A DNA stretch of 63,469 bases from Lactobacillus sp. ESL0246 (GTDB lineage: Bacteria; Bacillota; Bacilli; Lactobacillales; Lactobacillaceae): positions 1 to 63,469 of the forward strand of contig NZ_REHC01000010.1 of the NCBI RefSeq assembly GCF_003692965.1. The letters are read 5' to 3'. This document shows, piece after piece, positions 53,666-62,193 of this stretch. The translations under genes and the position numbers were made by a program. Below the pieces are notes generated by a model. It did not search any database, was not told where the DNA came from, and saw nothing but the letters and a program-made list of their open reading frames with translations. Position 1 is the stretch's first letter. The number at the start of each line of letters is the position of its first letter.

Positions 53666-54340
53666 TCAAGATAATACCTGTTTGTTCCTTATATGTAAGT
53701 ATTTATCAAAAGTGTATACGATGGGCTCGGCATTATAAACTTCCAGTTCAGTAATAGCGCTATCATCAATTTGTTCAAGTTTCTTGATTAAAGCACGTAA
53801 AGTTGAACCATGTGCCACAATTAGTTGATCCTCGCCTTTAAGTAGACGTCGTGCTACTTCGTTATGATAGTAGGGTAATACTCTTTGTTGCGTTTGGTAG
53901 AGACTTTCAGCTCGCGGTAATCTTTGGCGATCACAATTAACATAACGTCGATCGGTAATTCGATCACCAGCGGGTGGAACAGAGTAAAAGCCCCTGCGCC
54001 ATTCTAATATTTGCTTTTGTCCAAAAATTTCTCGTGATAAATCTTTATTTAATCCCCGAAGTTTTCCATAGTGACGTTCATTTAGCCGCCAAGTTTTAGT
54101 AATTGGCAAATATAAAAAGTTGGCAACTTCTGCAACAATGTTTGCCGTTTCAATCGCTCGCACAAGAATAGAAGTATGCACATGGGTGGGAGCAAAATTA
54201 GGGATCTTGCTAATTAATTGACCAGCCAATACAGCTTGTGTCCTGCCACGAGACGTTAATTTAACATCATTCCAACCCGTATAAATATTAGCATAATTAG
54301 CGGTACTTTCACCATGCCGCAAGAGCACTAACTTGACCAT
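53666..54340 (-). CDS. 2,3-bisphosphoglycerate-dependent phosphoglycerate mutase-like protein
   Basis: A 224-aa histidine phosphatase. LLRHGEST near residue 6 has the catalytic His; LNERHYGKLRGL near 85 and AHGSTLRAL near 175 are the second and third active-site motifs; PRAESL and YNAEPIVY follow the dPGM pattern. It is more divergent than the housekeeping GpmA, so it may be a paralogue. Start at 54340 has GGATG upstream and overlaps the small membrane gene's stop region. Confidence 0.75.
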   Translation of the reverse strand: MVKLVLLRHGESTANYANIYTGWNDVKLTSRGRTQAVLAGQLISKIPNFAPTHVHTSILVRAIETANIVAEVANFLYLPITKTWRLNERHYGKLRGLNKDLSREIFGQKQILEWRRGFYSVPPAGDRITDRRYVNCDRQRLPRAESLYQTQQRVLPYYHNEVARRLLKGEDQLIVAHGSTLRALIKKLEQIDDSAITELEVYNAEPIVYTFDKYLHIRNKQVLS

Positions 54341-54342
54341 TT

Positions 54343-54522
54343 TTAATTCATCCAATGCATAAACAAAAGTGCAACACCTGCAACCGTAAAGATTAAACCA
54401 AGAATCATAAAGGCTTTATTACCACGACTGTGATTTTGGCGTCGATTAAAAGCATAGGCTAGATCATATAAGCCAACGATTAATACAATAATTGCCGTAT
54501 ATACATTAACTTTAAAATTCAC
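54343..54522 (-). CDS. Small two-helix membrane protein (59 aa)
   Basis: Too short for common gene lists. It starts with GTG at 54522 with GAGGAG 8 bases before. Two hydrophobic helices (VYTAIIVLIVGLYDLAYAF, then AFMILGLIFTVAGVALLF) are separated by the basic loop NRRQNHSRGNK, so both ends are probably outside. It sits 5 bp after the cation exporter and is 2 bp from the phosphoglycerate mutase-like gene. No family is recognised. Confidence 0.7.
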   Translation of the reverse strand: MNFKVNVYTAIIVLIVGLYDLAYAFNRRQNHSRGNKAFMILGLIFTVAGVALLFMHWMN

Positions 54523-54527
54523 TTTCT

Positions 54528-55418
54528 TTACTCCTCATGTTCACGATCTGATACAATCATTTGATAGTTTTTACCACGTTCACATTCTACCTGAAAATTA
54601 ATGTGATTAATCCCTAAAGTTGCCAATTTTTGACTAATTTCTTGTGTTAACTGTTCGAATTCGCCTGCCGTTAATTTTGCATCAACGTTAACATGAGCAT
54701 CCAGCATAATATATTGATCACTATAGCGCCAAACATGGACGTGGTGAATATTTTTAATTTCTGTAAAAGATAATACGATCTGGTTTACTTTGTCTAAATC
54801 AATATCAGGATTTGACTCCATTAAAATATTAGCTGCTTCATTAGTTAATACAATTGCTTCACGTAAAACGAACAATGATACTAAGATTGTCATTACTGGA
54901 TCAAGCCAAGCAACATGCCAAAAATAAATACAAATAGCTCCAATGACAACAGCAACACTCGAAAGAGCATCACTTAGCATATGGATAAAAGTAGACCTTA
55001 CGTTAAGGTTATCTTTATTATTTTGATGCATAACAACCATCGAAACCACATTCGCAACTAGTCCAATAATGGCAACAACCAGCATAATACCACCACTAAT
55101 TTTGGTCGGTTGCCAAAATCGTTCAATTGCCTCAATAAAAAGCACTATACTGATTAAAATTAAAATGATGCCATTAGTAAAGGCTGCCAAAGTCTCTGCA
55201 CGTTGGTAACCAAAAGTCTTTTCCTGATTGCTACGTCGATTGCTGATTAAATGGGCAACAAACGAAATAACAATTGCACCAACATCACTTAGATTGTGAA
55301 CCGCATCAGATAATAATGACAATGAGCCAGAAATAAATCCTCCGACAAATTCACTAATCGTGATTATCACATTCAGCGCTGTAACATAAGCATACCGCTT
55401 TGTAGTAGGATCCTTCAT
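54528..55418 (-). CDS. Cation diffusion facilitator (CzcD/ZitB-like) metal exporter
   Basis: A 296-aa protein with six membrane helices. Metal sites are SLLSDAVHNLSD in helix II and HMLSDALSSVAV in helix V, the HxxxD/DxxxD pair of Zn(II) exporters. A cytoplasmic ferredoxin-like domain (residues ~205-290, HHVHVWRYSDQYIMLDAHVNV) completes it. Metal specificity is probably zinc. Read with the small membrane and PGM-like genes in one run. Confidence 0.88.
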   Translation of the reverse strand: MKDPTTKRYAYVTALNVIITISEFVGGFISGSLSLLSDAVHNLSDVGAIVISFVAHLISNRRSNQEKTFGYQRAETLAAFTNGIILILISIVLFIEAIERFWQPTKISGGIMLVVAIIGLVANVVSMVVMHQNNKDNLNVRSTFIHMLSDALSSVAVVIGAICIYFWHVAWLDPVMTILVSLFVLREAIVLTNEAANILMESNPDIDLDKVNQIVLSFTEIKNIHHVHVWRYSDQYIMLDAHVNVDAKLTAGEFEQLTQEISQKLATLGINHINFQVECERGKNYQMIVSDREHEE

Positions 55419-55448
55419 TTGCTTTTCTCCTTTGCAGTTAGTGTAACA

Positions 55449-55474
55449 AAAAGTCCTACTAAAAGTAGGACTTT
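55449..55474 (-). terminator. Terminator after the histidine phosphatase gene
   Basis: AAAGTCCTACTTTTAGTAGGACTTT folds on itself and is followed by T5 on the minus strand, at the stop codon. Confidence 0.8.
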
Positions 55475-56153
55475 AAATATTTTCAGCATCAACATTATAA
55501 TCAACAATTTCAAACTGACCATTATTATGCAAGATACCTCGGCTAACACTACCATTATTAGGAAAAATAATGTCATGTTTACCATCACTTTGATTCCAGT
55601 ACTTAATTGCTAAGGTTTTAATAAAATCACCATGAGAAACAATCAATATTCTCTGTTCTTTTGTAGTTAAATCACGTAAGACAGAAATTGCCCGTACCAT
55701 TCGCTGGTCAAGTTCCTGTTTATTTTCGGCTAAATGCCTTGGATCAGCTTTTTTCGTTGCCTGCCGAAATTCATCGATGCCCACTTGATTAATTATATTA
55801 GTAATGTTTTTTTCGGGTAACATCCCTGCAGCTAGTGATACTTGCTCCCAAGTGTCAGCAATGTCATCACCTTCAAAGGACCCGAAAAACACTTCGCGAA
55901 ATTCAGGTAATTTTTTTATCTTTCCTATCTCGGAAACCTGATTAACATCTTTCATTAAATGAACAGTATCAATTGCACGTTTAAGGTCGGAAGAATACAT
56001 ATTATCAAAATGAACCTGTCTTAACGCTTGTGCCGTGCGCTTTAAGTCATTAATCCCATTGATTGTCAAAGGAGAATCGCACCATCCCTGAACCTTGTTC
56101 AACTGATTGAACATTGTTTCGCCATGTCGCACTAAATAAACTTCTGTTGCCAC
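55473..56153 (-). CDS. Histidine phosphatase family protein
   Basis: A 226-aa phosphatase. VYLVRHGETMFNQLNKVQGWCDSPL at the N-terminus has the catalytic His, YSSDLKRAIDTV near 55 the Arg, FREVFFGSFEGDDI near 87 the Glu, and VSHGDFIKTLAI near 170 the second His. The long insert (residues ~95-150) is of PhoE/CobC-like type. Substrate unknown. Confidence 0.85.
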   Translation of the reverse strand: MATEVYLVRHGETMFNQLNKVQGWCDSPLTINGINDLKRTAQALRQVHFDNMYSSDLKRAIDTVHLMKDVNQVSEIGKIKKLPEFREVFFGSFEGDDIADTWEQVSLAAGMLPEKNITNIINQVGIDEFRQATKKADPRHLAENKQELDQRMVRAISVLRDLTTKEQRILIVSHGDFIKTLAIKYWNQSDGKHDIIFPNNGSVSRGILHNNGQFEIVDYNVDAENI

Positions 56154-56194
56154 CTCTCATTCTCCTTTCCTTACTTTAAATAATGTGGAATAAA

Positions 56195-56959
56195 CTATAA
56201 CATATATGCTCGATAAAAGAAATACCCAGCTTGGATAAAGGCAAGAACTGCAATAAACAGCCGAACAGCATTAGCTGGAACCTTACGTAATATTCCCATT
56301 CCAAGAAATCCACCAATAAACATCCCAATTGCTAATGGAATAGCTTGTAGCCAATAAACATGTGTGGTAACCGCAAACACAATTAAGGCTACAAGATTAC
56401 CTAAACCACAAACAACATTTTTTATTGCATTTATTACGATGAATTTTTCATTAGTAATATATGTCAGTAAAACCAAAATAATGACCCCACCAGCAGCGCC
56501 AAAATAGCCAGTATATACTCCCATTACTAAAAGTGCAAAAATATATAGTAGTTCCTGCCATAAAGGACGTTTATGAGGCTCTAAATTATGATGCTTTCCA
56601 GAAGCAATCACCATCACCCCAGACCCAGCAATAAAAAATGGAACTAGTTTTTCGAAAATTTTCGCTGGAAACGCCAATAATAAATATGTTCCTAAAAGTG
56701 AACCAGAAACAGTGAAAATAGCATAAAAAGCCACCTGACGCCAATGCCCTTTTAGTTCCTTAGTAGAAGAAATTGTTGAACCAATACTAGTCCAAATCAA
56801 CGCGGCATCATTAGTAATATTAGCATAAACGGGAGGAATCCCAACCGCTAATAAAACTGGGTAAGATGCTAGTGAAGCCATTGAAGCCACTGATGATAAA
56901 AGCCCACTTATAATTCCTCCTAGAAGAATAAATATTATTGTCAAAAATGTTGGCATCAT
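56195..56959 (-). CDS. TSUP family (TauE/SafE) permease
   Basis: A 254-aa integral membrane protein of eight helices. VGIPPVYANITNDAALIWTSIGST near residue 38 and GYFGAAGGVIILVLLTY near 155 are the paired family signatures, and MFIGGFLGMGILRKVPAN the third. TSUP members export sulfite, sulfoacetate or related anions; the substrate here is unknown. Divergent from the HAD gene. Confidence 0.82.
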   Translation of the reverse strand: MMPTFLTIIFILLGGIISGLLSSVASMASLASYPVLLAVGIPPVYANITNDAALIWTSIGSTISSTKELKGHWRQVAFYAIFTVSGSLLGTYLLLAFPAKIFEKLVPFFIAGSGVMVIASGKHHNLEPHKRPLWQELLYIFALLVMGVYTGYFGAAGGVIILVLLTYITNEKFIVINAIKNVVCGLGNLVALIVFAVTTHVYWLQAIPLAIGMFIGGFLGMGILRKVPANAVRLFIAVLAFIQAGYFFYRAYML

Positions 56960-57025
56960 TTCCCCCTTTTATCATCATATCGATTATAATGCAGTTAGTA
57001 AACCATTTAAGAAGGTAAATTTAAA

Positions 57026-57670
57026 GTGACAAAATTTGAAACATTAATCTTTATCCCAGAGGGTAGCATACTCAATGAATCTGCCGCTGAAAGAAGCGCA
57101 CTCAAGTCCACCTTAAATGCCATCGGACAAGAATTTGGTTCAAGCCAACGATTAAAATATAATAATCTGCAAGCTCAAATCAAACTGCTTGGCTTTAACG
57201 AACGAATCAAACTGCTATTGCAAACGTTTGGCATCAGCCAAATAGATTTATTTACTCACGAATTACAAAAGCAACAACAGCTTGTAAAGGATGTAACCAA
57301 TTTTTTAAACGAAGTTGAAAATCAAGTCAACCTAATTATGCTTGCTAAAGAATCAAGAAAAACTATTATTTCTAGACTTGGCCCAAGTGAATTGTTATCG
57401 TTTTTTTCAGCCACTTATTTTATGAATGATTTTTCTCAAAAATTGCCTGACAGAAAAATTTTTGATCAGATTATCCGTGAACAAGCGCTTAACCCAAATT
57501 CATGTCTTGTTATTGGGACTGATCTAACTGATGAAATTCAGGGTGCCGAAAATGCTGGGTTACAATCATTATGGTTAGCCCCCAAAAAAAGCAAAATCCC
57601 AATTAACCCTCGTCCAACCCTGCATTTAAATAAAATTAGTGACTTATTATTTTACCTTAACATGAGCTAG
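57026..57670 (+). CDS. HAD-fold protein lacking the catalytic aspartates
   Basis: A 214-aa HAD superfamily protein related to the YjjG-like nucleotidase/phosphatase group. Motif IV is present (IGTDLTDEIQGAENAG near 162), a Lys-containing motif (LPDRKIFDQI near 145) too, but the motif I DxDGT is FIPEGSILNES, so the nucleophile and the acid/base Asp are both replaced. It is likely inactive as a phosphatase, perhaps a binding protein. GTG start with an AAGAAGG ribosome site. Confidence 0.72.
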   Translation: MTKFETLIFIPEGSILNESAAERSALKSTLNAIGQEFGSSQRLKYNNLQAQIKLLGFNERIKLLLQTFGISQIDLFTHELQKQQQLVKDVTNFLNEVENQVNLIMLAKESRKTIISRLGPSELLSFFSATYFMNDFSQKLPDRKIFDQIIREQALNPNSCLVIGTDLTDEIQGAENAGLQSLWLAPKKSKIPINPRPTLHLNKISDLLFYLNMS

Positions 57671-57707
57671 TCTATAATAATCAATAGAAAGAAGAGATGT
57701 TTTAACA

Positions 57708-58292
57708 ATGAAAAAAGTTGCAGTAGTATTTGCTAATGGCTGTGAAGAAGTAGAAGGATTAAGTGTAGTTGATGTTTTGCGACGCTTAAGCATTCCAACT
57801 GACATGGTTGGTCTAACTAGCCCAAAAATCACTGGCGATCATCAAATTCAACTTATCTGTGATAAAGTGGTGGATGATAGTTTACTAAATTATGATTTAG
57901 TTGCTTTCCCAGGCGGAAAAATCGGTGCTGAAAATTTACGCGATAATAAAAACCTTCGCGATTTAATGGTTAAGCGTCACGAAGAAGGCAAATGGAATGC
58001 AGCGATGTGTGCTGCTCCAATTGCCTTAGCCCGTTATGGTCTATTAGACAACGCTGATTATACTTGTTATCCAGGCTTTGACAAACAGACTAAGCAAGAT
58101 GCTCCAACTGGTAAATTTAAAGAAACAATTACGATTACAGACACCAAACATAAACTTATTACTAGTCGCGGTCCTGCTACTGCGTGGGCATATGCATATG
58201 CAATTGCCGAAGCCCTAGGAGTTGAAACTAAGGAATTAAAGCAAGGAATGCTTTACAACTATCTAGCTGATAATATCCAAACAAGTTTATAA
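57708..58292 (+). CDS. DJ-1/PfpI family protein
   Basis: A 194-aa glutamine-amidotransferase-fold protein. ANGCEEVEGLSVVDVLRR near residue 10 has the conserved Glu; AAMCAAPIALAR near 104 has the reactive cysteine on a nucleophile elbow; TSRGPATAWAYAYAIAEALG near 150 is the DJ-1 signature. Family members act as redox-sensitive chaperone or deglycase; activity is debated. 37 bp after the HAD gene on the same strand. Confidence 0.88.
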   Translation: MKKVAVVFANGCEEVEGLSVVDVLRRLSIPTDMVGLTSPKITGDHQIQLICDKVVDDSLLNYDLVAFPGGKIGAENLRDNKNLRDLMVKRHEEGKWNAAMCAAPIALARYGLLDNADYTCYPGFDKQTKQDAPTGKFKETITITDTKHKLITSRGPATAWAYAYAIAEALGVETKELKQGMLYNYLADNIQTSL

Positions 58293-58296
58293 CTAC

Positions 58297-58334
58297 TAAA
58301 AAATGTCTCATTTTATAAGAATGAGACATTTTTA
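58297..58334. terminator. Bidirectional terminator after the DJ-1 gene
   Basis: AAAAATGTCTCATT and AATGAGACATTTTT pair around an 8-base loop, serving the plus-strand DJ-1 gene and the convergent ABC permease operon. Confidence 0.85.
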
Positions 58335-58351
58335 TTAGAAATCTTATCTTA

Positions 58352-59515
58352 CTATGCTCTGCTATGAGCATACTCGACAATAACAGTTAAAGCTAATATA
58401 ATCACCGTACTACCAAGCAAAACAATGATTCCTGAACTAAAATTCAATTGCGAATTTTGGTATAACATTCCTAATTTCCCTGACACAGTATCAACCGCAT
58501 TCAAATACGTCACCGGTAACCATGCACTGATTTTTCTTAACATTGGGACAGCTATTACCGCCACGTTCACTCCTAATACTAACAAGATTGCAAGCAGCAA
58601 TGTGGGCAGTTGAGCGCGAAAAATTTTGGCTAAAAATCTTACTAAAACTACTAAGAATAACAGACCCAAAAGTTGCAAAACAATAATTGGTAAAATCAAA
58701 TTGCCACTAGCCACAAAATTAGTTATCATTCGACCGTTAACAAATTTATAGGTCAAATACGGAAAAGCTAAATTGCCAGAACCAGCAAAAATCGTAGCGG
58801 CAATTATCATTAACAAATTTATTACCAAAAAACTTCCTCCTAGTAAAATTAAACCTGCACTAATTTCTGTTAAGGCCTGACGCCATTTACTAATGGGATT
58901 GAGCCGAGTTAGATCAAGTTTTTGGTGATAAGGTTCTGTTAATAATAAAGTTAAGATAAACAAAGCCACCAAAGTAAATAGATACGGTAGATACTGCTCG
59001 TTAAGGTGCAACCAAAATTGGATTCCCGTTACTGGCATATCTTGACTTTCATAAGCAAGTGGTTTGCGTTTAAGATAGGCAAAAAATTTTAGTTTGTTAT
59101 TAGTCTCTGTCACTTGTGCTGGATCAATCTGATCAGCGATATTTTCTAAATGTTTTTTTTCATGCTGCTTTTTTTGCCACATAAGCGTATAAGCTAACTG
59201 CCACTTAGCAGCTTGAGCAGCTTTTTGTATTTGATAATCTTGGTTGGCAATTTTTTGGTTACTGTTAATATCTTGTTCAGTTTCTTGATAAAGGTCACTA
59301 TTTTTCTTTTGCTGCTTCAAATTTTGTTTTAACTTGGTATTTTCCGTTTGGTAGTACATGCCTTCTTTTTGGGCTCCTGCCTGCAAGGTAAATTGAGGCG
59401 TAGTACGCAGGTTCAGGAATAAAACAACGCCTAAAATTAGAATCAGGATAGAAAGACAAATTGGTGTCAACTTATTTTTAACTACTTTTTTTAGTTGAAA
59501 TAGGAGATAAGCCAT
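58352..59515 (-). CDS. ABC transporter permease with large extracytoplasmic domain (paralogue A)
   Basis: A 387-aa ABC-2-like permease. One N-terminal helix (LTPICLSILILILGVVLFL) is followed by a Gln/Lys-rich helical, probably coiled-coil domain (residues ~40-165) outside the membrane, then five hydrophobic segments. WLPVTYLNAVDTVSGKLG near 340 matches the paralogue upstream (WLPNTYLNAINVVSGAA). The two share order and layout and likely heterodimerise with the ATPase. Cargo unknown; antimicrobial peptide handling is one option. Confidence 0.75.
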   Translation of the reverse strand: MAYLLFQLKKVVKNKLTPICLSILILILGVVLFLNLRTTPQFTLQAGAQKEGMYYQTENTKLKQNLKQQKKNSDLYQETEQDINSNQKIANQDYQIQKAAQAAKWQLAYTLMWQKKQHEKKHLENIADQIDPAQVTETNNKLKFFAYLKRKPLAYESQDMPVTGIQFWLHLNEQYLPYLFTLVALFILTLLLTEPYHQKLDLTRLNPISKWRQALTEISAGLILLGGSFLVINLLMIIAATIFAGSGNLAFPYLTYKFVNGRMITNFVASGNLILPIIVLQLLGLLFLVVLVRFLAKIFRAQLPTLLLAILLVLGVNVAVIAVPMLRKISAWLPVTYLNAVDTVSGKLGMLYQNSQLNFSSGIIVLLGSTVIILALTVIVEYAHSRA

Positions 59516-60684
59516 TATAGTGCCCCCACTTCTTTAAAATGAGGAGTTCTAGTCCGTTCTAATAAGCAAATCAAACTAAACAACATAAGTGAACCAATTA
59601 GTAGGGTATCTACTCCACTAGCAAAATTAATTCGATAATTATCTAAGTTATAAGCGGCTGCCCCCGAAACCACATTGATTGCATTAAGATAAGTGTTAGG
59701 CAGCCACTGGGCAATCCGAGCCAAAGGTTCAATTACGGTGGTTGCTAACCCAATGCCCACTATTAGAAGTACCGCTAATAACAGTGTTGGCAATTGATTA
59801 TGCAATAGTTTTGCCAGTAGCTGGATAAACAGCACTAAAAATATAAATTCCAAAAATTGCAAAATTAACATTTTAGGGATTAAAGTAGCTAACGGAGCCA
59901 CAGCAACTATTGAGTGCCCATTGACTAAGTGATGAATAATAGCTGGGTATTGTAAACTACCCGTACCAAAAATTAAAGACGCTCCCGTAAAGACTAATAA
60001 ACTAACTAATAAATATAATAAACAACTAATGGCTAATCCCACCAAGCTATTAGTTAATAGCTTGCTCATTATATTTATTGGTAAAGCAGTGGTGATATCT
60101 AATCCATTTTTATAAGCGTCTGTGTATAGATACGTTAGAATAAAAATTATTACTAAGGTAAATAAAACTGGCCAGTAGGTTCCATTTAAATCTGACCAAA
60201 ATTGAACACCAGTAACGGCGGCATCACTTTCATAAGGTAGCGGATGCTTAACTAGATATTGATAACGCTTTTTTACGCCACTAACAAAGTCAAGGTTTCG
60301 CCCACTTAATCCAGTAGTTTTCATTTTATTGATCTCTTTGATTTTTTCCTTATAAACTGGTCCCCACTGCCCCTTATTAATATGCTCAATCAACGCTTGA
60401 TTTGCTTGTAATTGCTTTTTCGTTTGCTTCAGTGCAATTTTAGTTTGTCGGTAACCTTCACCAGTCGGCGAATACTTTTTTAATGCTTGCTTATCTTGGG
60501 CAATATTATTTTTTTGGATCACAATATTGCTTTGTATCTGCCCCCTGATTGATTCTCCGCTGTCAATTTGATTGGTATTAAGAAATAACACCCCAAAGGA
60601 AATAATTATTAAAATGCACAAAGCAATTATGGTTAAATTATGCTTAGTTATTTTTTTAAATTGAAAACCAAAGTACGACATCAT
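59515..60684 (-). CDS. ABC transporter permease with large extracytoplasmic domain (paralogue B)
   Basis: A 389-aa paralogue of the next gene downstream: an N-terminal helix (HNLTIIALCILIIISFGVLFL), an outer helical domain (residues ~40-165, KALKQTKKQLQANQALIE), then five helices, ending in LLERTRTPHFKEVGAL. The pair shares the VTGVQFWSDLN/VTGIQFWLHLN segment near 160-170. It overlaps the ATPase stop by 4 bp and shares a base with paralogue A. Confidence 0.75.
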   Translation of the reverse strand: MMSYFGFQFKKITKHNLTIIALCILIIISFGVLFLNTNQIDSGESIRGQIQSNIVIQKNNIAQDKQALKKYSPTGEGYRQTKIALKQTKKQLQANQALIEHINKGQWGPVYKEKIKEINKMKTTGLSGRNLDFVSGVKKRYQYLVKHPLPYESDAAVTGVQFWSDLNGTYWPVLFTLVIIFILTYLYTDAYKNGLDITTALPINIMSKLLTNSLVGLAISCLLYLLVSLLVFTGASLIFGTGSLQYPAIIHHLVNGHSIVAVAPLATLIPKMLILQFLEFIFLVLFIQLLAKLLHNQLPTLLLAVLLIVGIGLATTVIEPLARIAQWLPNTYLNAINVVSGAAAYNLDNYRINFASGVDTLLIGSLMLFSLICLLERTRTPHFKEVGAL

Positions 60685-61301
60685 TCTTGCACCTCACGCA
60701 TCATTTGTTGTTCTAAAACTAAACGATGAGCGTTGACCATCCTTAGTTCACTGCTATAATGTGAAGTCATGATAATACATTTGTTTTTATGCATAACTTC
60801 TTGCGCTAAGCGATCATAAAGTTGTCTGCGACTTGCTTCATCCAAACCATTAGTTATTTCATCCATTAGATAATATTCGGCATCACTCACAAAATACATG
60901 GCTACCAGCAATTTCTGTTTCATTCCTAGGGAATACTTTTTAATGGGTACTTTTGCGTAATCTTGCACCCCTAAAAAGGCTAACTCGTCTGCTAAATTCA
61001 CCTGTGAATGCCACATGTTTTTAATAAATTTTAAATAGTCTAAACTATTTAGATTGGGATTGAGCCAGTCATTACTTTCGAAGAAAAACACTTTGTCCAT
61101 ATTTTGGGCATACGGTTTACCTTCTAAGCGAATTTTTCCGGTGGCAATCGGGATTAAATTAGTAATTGCCCGCAAAAAGCTAGTTTTGCCTAAGCCATTT
61201 TCAGCAGCAATCTGATAAAACTGACCAGGTATAAACTGATAACTAAAATCATGCAAGATTGGTTGACGGGTCTTAATTGTAAGGTGATTAACTTCAAGCA
61301 T
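60681..61301 (-). CDS. ABC transporter ATP-binding protein
   Basis: A 206-aa single cassette. Walker A is AAENGLGKTSF near residue 33 (unusual Glu-Asn-Gly-Leu), signature YSLGMKQKLLVAM near 118, Walker B YLMDEITNGLD near 140 and H-loop MTSHYSSEL. It starts at 61301, where AAGGAG lies 9 bases upstream; a longer frame to 61379 is rejected because it overlaps the terminator of the next gene. First gene of the ATPase-permease-permease operon. Confidence 0.85.
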   Translation of the reverse strand: MLEVNHLTIKTRQPILHDFSYQFIPGQFYQIAAENGLGKTSFLRAITNLIPIATGKIRLEGKPYAQNMDKVFFFESNDWLNPNLNSLDYLKFIKNMWHSQVNLADELAFLGVQDYAKVPIKKYSLGMKQKLLVAMYFVSDAEYYLMDEITNGLDEASRRQLYDRLAQEVMHKNKCIIMTSHYSSELRMVNAHRLVLEQQMMREVQE

Positions 61302-61365
61302 AGCGGTCTCCTTAATAACAATGTGATTAAAAATGCTTTTATTTGATAATAGCATATTTATAAAC

Positions 61366-61406
61366 AAAAATGGTTCCAAATATCACTGCGATATTTGGAA
61401 CCATTT
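61366..61406 (-). terminator. Terminator after the 204-aa membrane-anchored protein
   Basis: AAATGGTTCCAAATATC and GATATTTGGAACCATTT pair over 17 bp around a 4-5 base loop, with T5 following on the minus strand. Confidence 0.88.
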
Positions 61407-61419
61407 AAATTACTAAATA

Positions 61420-62034
61420 TTATTCTTCAGGATATTTACCAATTAATAAACTAGGAATATTAATATTACTATCATATTCTAACCAGTGCATTAATTCATG
61501 TAAGGAAACTTCGCCAATTTGTTTGTTGCGCGGCGACAAATTCTGAATTTCTTTTTGAACCTGGGGCAATTGTTTCAAAGCGATTTGTTTACCCGCATTA
61601 TCTTTTAGTCGCATCAAATTTAGTTCAACTTCAACTAAAGACTTTAAGCCCTGCTTTAATGCTTTAATATTATAAAGATCTGAAACTAAGTTAACCCAGC
61701 CATGATGTTCACCGCTTTGATCAATAATATGAGCTATGTCCGTATTATAGATTGTCTTAATAGCTATTATTTTAAATAATATTTTTTGTTCAATTAGCTG
61801 TTCAACATCCTTTTTTTCAAAGGTTGATTGTTTTTCAGCTTGTTGATACATTACTGCATGTGGAGAAAGTTTAAAAGTATAACCCGCTCGCGCTAATTGT
61901 TTACTAGCATGCTTATCTTGGCTTTGATCTTTTTTGGAAAAAGAATTAATTAATAAAGTAGCAATTGCTCCCGTGGCAACAGAGAACAAAGACACTGCTG
62001 CCGAAATGATTGTCATCTTCATGCTTTTCTTCAT
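61420..62034 (-). CDS. Membrane-anchored protein of unknown function (204 aa)
   Basis: A short basic N-terminus (MKKSMKM) precedes one hydrophobic helix (residues ~8-31, SAAVSLFSVATGAIATLLI) without a lipobox, so it is anchored and mostly extracellular. The rest is soluble: a strand-rich part (YTFKLSPHAVMYQQAEKQSTF, ILFKIIAIKTIYN) then helices (EVELNLMRLKDNAGKQIALKQ). No known domain was recognised; the first part could be SH3-like. It stands between the SLAP protein and the ABC operon. Confidence 0.6.
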   Translation of the reverse strand: MKKSMKMTIISAAVSLFSVATGAIATLLINSFSKKDQSQDKHASKQLARAGYTFKLSPHAVMYQQAEKQSTFEKKDVEQLIEQKILFKIIAIKTIYNTDIAHIIDQSGEHHGWVNLVSDLYNIKALKQGLKSLVEVELNLMRLKDNAGKQIALKQLPQVQKEIQNLSPRNKQIGEVSLHELMHWLEYDSNINIPSLLIGKYPEE

Positions 62035-62126
62035 CGTTAAGTCCCTCTATTCTACACTTTATTTTTAATTTAACTGCGTCAGTAAGTAATGTCAATTATC
62101 TTTAACCAATCTTGAATTTTATTAAA

Positions 62127-62164
62127 CAAAAAAGAAGCTCCCCATTGCTATGAGAGCTTCTTTT
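62127..62164 (-). terminator. Terminator after the SLAP protein
   Basis: AAGAAGCTC and GAGCTTCTT pair around a 13-base loop, followed by T5 on the minus strand. Confidence 0.8.
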
Positions 62165-62193
62165 CTTATTTCAAAATAATTAAACTATCCTCC

